From CAYMJK01 sp043101635 (GTDB taxonomy: Bacteria > Planctomycetota > Phycisphaerae > Phycisphaerales > UBA1924), in contig JBICIE010000134.1 in NCBI GenBank assembly GCA_043101635.1, forward strand, positions 1-33,832: a stretch of 33,832 nucleotides of DNA. Reading direction: 5' to 3'. Each line of letters starts with the position of its first letter. Within the stretch, counting starts at the first letter, position 1. The notes under the pieces were generated by a model. That model ran no database searches and had not been told where the DNA came from. It saw nothing but the letters and a program-made list of their open reading frames with translations. Positions 31,231-33,832 of this stretch are shown here, piece by piece. Made by a program: the position numbers and the translations under genes.

Positions 31231-33832
31231 ATGTTCAGCCGGATCTTCATCCACCGGCCGATCTTCGCATCGGTCATCTCGATCGTCATCACGCTGGTGG
31301 GGGCCCTTGCCCTGCTGGCCCTGCCCATCGCCCGGTACCCGGAGGTGGCGCCGCCGACGGTGCAGGTCAGCGCCAATTACCCCGGCGCCAACGCCGAGAC
31401 GGTGGCCGAGACCGTCGCGGCGCCCATCGAGCGCGAGGTCAACGGCGTCGAGGGCATGGCCTACATGACCAGCGTCAGCGCCGCCGACGGCTCCATGACG
31501 CTGACGGTCACCTTCGAGGTCGGAACCGACATCGACATGGCCAACGTGCTGGTGCAGAACCGGGTGGCCATCGCCCAGCCCCGCCTGCCGCCGGAGGTCA
31601 CGCGCCAGGGCGTCACGGTCAAGAAGAAGGCCAGCGACACCACGCTGTTCCTCGCGCTGACATCACCGGAAGGCAGCCGCGACGCGGTCTTCCTGTCCAA
31701 CTACGCCACGCTCTTCCTCAAGGATGAACTGGCCCGCATCGACGGCGTCGGCGACGTCTTCATCTACGGCGTCGGCGACTACTCCATGCGGATCTGGCTC
31801 GATCCCGACAGGCTGCTGGCCGTCGGCCTCACGACCAACGACGTCGTCAACGCCATCCGCGAGCAGAACGTTCAGGTGGCCGCCGGCCAGATCGGCGCTC
31901 CCCCGGCGCCGGATGGGACCGCCTTCCAGTTCACCATCAACACGCGGGGCCGGCTTGCGGATCCCGAGGGATTCGAGAGCATCATCGTCCGCTCCGGCGA
32001 CCGCGGCCGGATCGTGCGCGTGCGCGATGTCGGGCGGGTCGAGATCGGCTCGCAGACCTACAACGTCTACTCGCAGCTCAACGGCAAGCCGGCCGCGACG
32101 CTGGCGATCTCGCAGCTCCCCGGCGCCAACGCCATCGACATCGTCGACAACGTGCGCCGCAAGCTCGATGAGCTGGCAGAGAACTTCCCCGATGATGTCG
32201 CCTACGAGGTCCCCTACGACGCCACGCTCGTGATCCGCGCCTCGATCGACGAGGTGATCACCACGCTCTTCATCACGCTCGTGCTCGTCGTGCTGACGGT
32301 GTACATCTTCCTGCAGAGCGTCCGCGCCACGCTCATTCCCGCCCTGACGATCCCGGTGTCCCTGGTCGGAACCTTCGCGGTCATGGCGGCGCTGGGCTAC
32401 TCCATCAACCTGCTGACGCTGTTCGGCCTCGTGCTGGTCATCGGCATCGTCGTCGATGACGCCATCGTCGTCGTCGAGAACGTCACCCGCCACCTCGATG
32501 AGGGCGAAACCGACCCGAAGAAGGCGACCGAGAAGGCCATGGCCGAGGTCACCGGTCCGGTCATCGCGACCACGCTCGTGCTGCTGGCGGTCTTCGTGCC
32601 CACCATCTTCCTCGGGGGCATCACCGGCCAGCTCTTCCGCCAGTTCGCCATCACGATCTCCATCGCGACCGTCTTCAGCTCCATCAACGCCCTGACGCTC
32701 AGCCCGGCCCTCTGCGGCGTGCTGCTGCGCCCCACGACCAAGCGGCCGCTGCTGCCGTTTCGCATCTTCAACAGCGCGCTGGACTGGACCACCCGCGGCT
32801 ACCTCGGCATCGTCCGAGGCGCGGTGCGCCTGGCCGCCGTCGGCGTCGTCGTCTTCATGGGCGTCGTCGTCGGCGCCATCTGGCTGTTCGGGCAGATCCC
32901 CAGCGCCTTCATCCCCTTCGAAGATGAAGGCTGGATGATGGTCAACGTCCGCCTCCCCGATGGCGCCTCGCTGCAGCGCACCGAGCAGACGCTCGAGGGC
33001 GTCACCAGGACGCTGGGAGAGATCCCCGGCGTCGCCGACGTGCTCACCATCGGCGGCTACTCGCTGCTCGATGGCGCCATGTCCTCCAATGCCGGCTCCT
33101 TCATCGTCACGCTCGAGCCCTGGGACCAGCGCCCGGCCAGCGAGCACCAGTTCGCGATCCTCGCGCAGATCAGCGAGAAGCTCGCCGATGTGCGCACGGC
33201 CGTCGCCGTGGCCTTCCCGCCCCCATCCCTTCCCGGCCTGGGCATGGCCGGCGGCTTCTCGATGCAGATCCAGGACCGCGGCGCCCTCGGCCTGCCCGCG
33301 CTGGAGCAGGTCGCCCGTGAGTTTGTCGAGGATGGCGAGACGCAGTCCGCTCTCACCGGTCTCTATACCGGCTTCAGCACGCGCACGCCGCAGCTCTTCA
33401 TCGATATCGACCGCGACCAGGTCAAGTCGATGGGCATCCCGCTGCAGGAGGTCTTCGACACGCTGCAGGCGTACCTCGGCTCGGCGTATGTCAACGATTT
33501 CACCTACTTCAACCGCACCTACCAGGTGAAGGTCCAGGCGGATGCCGCCTTCCGCGCCACCCCCGAGGACATCGAGAAGCTCGAAGTGCGCGGCCCGAGC
33601 GGCCGCATGATCCCGCTGGGCACGTTCGTCTCGGTCGAGCACATCCTCGGACCGCAGATCGTCACCCGCCACAACGTCTATCCGGCCGCCAAGGTGAGCG
33701 GGCGCACGACCATGGGCACAAGCTCGGGCGAGGGCATGGAGGTGCTCAGCTCCATGGCCCGCCAGAAGCTCCCGCCAGCCATGGGGTACGCCTGGACCGA
33801 CATGAGCTATCAGGAGGCCGCCGCGGCCGGCG
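31231..33832 (+). CDS. RND multidrug efflux pump, HAE1/AcrB type (C-terminus cut by window edge)
   Basis: The first 867 residues of a pump that normally has about 1030-1060. It begins FSRIFIHRPIFASVISIVIT (TM1). The porter domain holds YPGANAETVAETVAAPIERE and NGVEGMAYMTSVSAADGS. TM4 carries the proton-relay aspartates 409 and 410 in GIVVDDAIVVVENVTRHLDE. The second porter half begins after TM7 with DEGWMMVNVRLPDGASLQRT and includes GMAGGFSMQIQD. These point to the hydrophobic/amphiphilic export (HAE1) group and not metal export. Proton-driven export of drugs, bile-like compounds or lipids is expected; the substrate is unknown. The remaining TM segments lie beyond the window, as would any outer-membrane channel gene, since none is seen upstream. 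Confidence 0.95.
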   Translation, partial: MFSRIFIHRPIFASVISIVITLVGALALLALPIARYPEVAPPTVQVSANYPGANAETVAETVAAPIEREVNGVEGMAYMTSVSAADGSMTLTVTFEVGTDIDMANVLVQNRVAIAQPRLPPEVTRQGVTVKKKASDTTLFLALTSPEGSRDAVFLSNYATLFLKDELARIDGVGDVFIYGVGDYSMRIWLDPDRLLAVGLTTNDVVNAIREQNVQVAAGQIGAPPAPDGTAFQFTINTRGRLADPEGFESIIVRSGDRGRIVRVRDVGRVEIGSQTYNVYSQLNGKPAATLAISQLPGANAIDIVDNVRRKLDELAENFPDDVAYEVPYDATLVIRASIDEVITTLFITLVLVVLTVYIFLQSVRATLIPALTIPVSLVGTFAVMAALGYSINLLTLFGLVLVIGIVVDDAIVVVENVTRHLDEGETDPKKATEKAMAEVTGPVIATTLVLLAVFVPTIFLGGITGQLFRQFAITISIATVFSSINALTLSPALCGVLLRPTTKRPLLPFRIFNSALDWTTRGYLGIVRGAVRLAAVGVVVFMGVVVGAIWLFGQIPSAFIPFEDEGWMMVNVRLPDGASLQRTEQTLEGVTRTLGEIPGVADVLTIGGYSLLDGAMSSNAGSFIVTLEPWDQRPASEHQFAILAQISEKLADVRTAVAVAFPPPSLPGLGMAGGFSMQIQDRGALGLPALEQVAREFVEDGETQSALTGLYTGFSTRTPQLFIDIDRDQVKSMGIPLQEVFDTLQAYLGSAYVNDFTYFNRTYQVKVQADAAFRATPEDIEKLEVRGPSGRMIPLGTFVSVEHILGPQIVTRHNVYPAAKVSGRTTMGTSSGEGMEVLSSMARQKLPPAMGYAWTDMSYQEAAAAG

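Noticed and set aside
31663..33672. A 669-codon minus-strand frame antisense to the RND pump
   Set aside because: Asp/His/Arg-rich composition typical of the reverse of a GC-rich membrane-protein gene; the plus strand has all RND motifs.

Overview
The window is very GC-rich and gene-dense. It looks like a chromosomal piece of a planctomycete, most likely class Phycisphaerae. The evidence is three secreted proteins ending in the paired calcium-loop tag known as the GC-type dockerin, a giant protease with an N-terminal LEPR-XLL-like motif, a PEP-CTERM-like surface protein, and a membrane protein opening with the CPxC...CPxC zinc ribbon common in this group. Lineage is inferred from protein families, not from a marker-gene tree. 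No phage, transposon, CRISPR array or classical island was seen. No stretch over 300 bases lacks a gene.

Layout. Bases 1-224 form a perfect 91-bp inverted repeat around a 42-base loop and cut the first gene, a minus-strand membrane spermidine synthase-like protein; this is probably a contig-end fold-back artefact. Next come a secreted dockerin-tagged beta-propeller protein (1333-2385), a one-base-overlapping soluble histidine kinase and sigma-54 response regulator pair (2396-4692, minus), a divergent PilZ protein (4886-5278), kdsA (5293-6144, minus) and a second dockerin-tagged beta-propeller (6266-7555, minus). Then follow a secreted thioredoxin-domain protein (7742-8965) and a PEP-CTERM-like protein (9174-9953).

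A tRNA-Val (10066-10139) precedes waaA (10179-11426) and a 1767-residue LEPR-XLL subtilase (11674-16977) closed by a strong terminator. A tRNA-Lys (17073-17145) sits directly before a SNF2-family ATPase (17180-20356). A third dockerin protein, with two CHRD domains, is on the minus strand (20444-21424), followed by a class I fructose-bisphosphate aldolase (21637-22761).

The right third holds a P1B-type metal ATPase (22865-24730, minus), divergent from a four-cysteine protein and a YpdA-like flavoprotein (24811-26178). A tight three-gene set follows (26219-27535): a small protein with an internal tandem duplication, a nucleotidyltransferase-fold protein and a zinc-ribbon membrane protein. An M32 carboxypeptidase (27560-29083, minus), a secreted FAS1 protein (29264-29857), and an RND efflux adaptor and pump (30057 to the right edge, pump truncated) complete it.

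How the genes fit together. kdsA and waaA imply Kdo-containing lipopolysaccharide and therefore a Gram-negative type envelope, consistent with the tripartite RND efflux genes. At least seven products are exported, and they carry three different surface-sorting signatures, so envelope and extracellular biology dominates. The most promising unexplained items are the duplicated-motif/nucleotidyltransferase/zinc-ribbon trio, the four-fold uncharacterised repeat at the C-terminus of the giant subtilase, and the shared Gly-Cys-ending calcium-loop tag.
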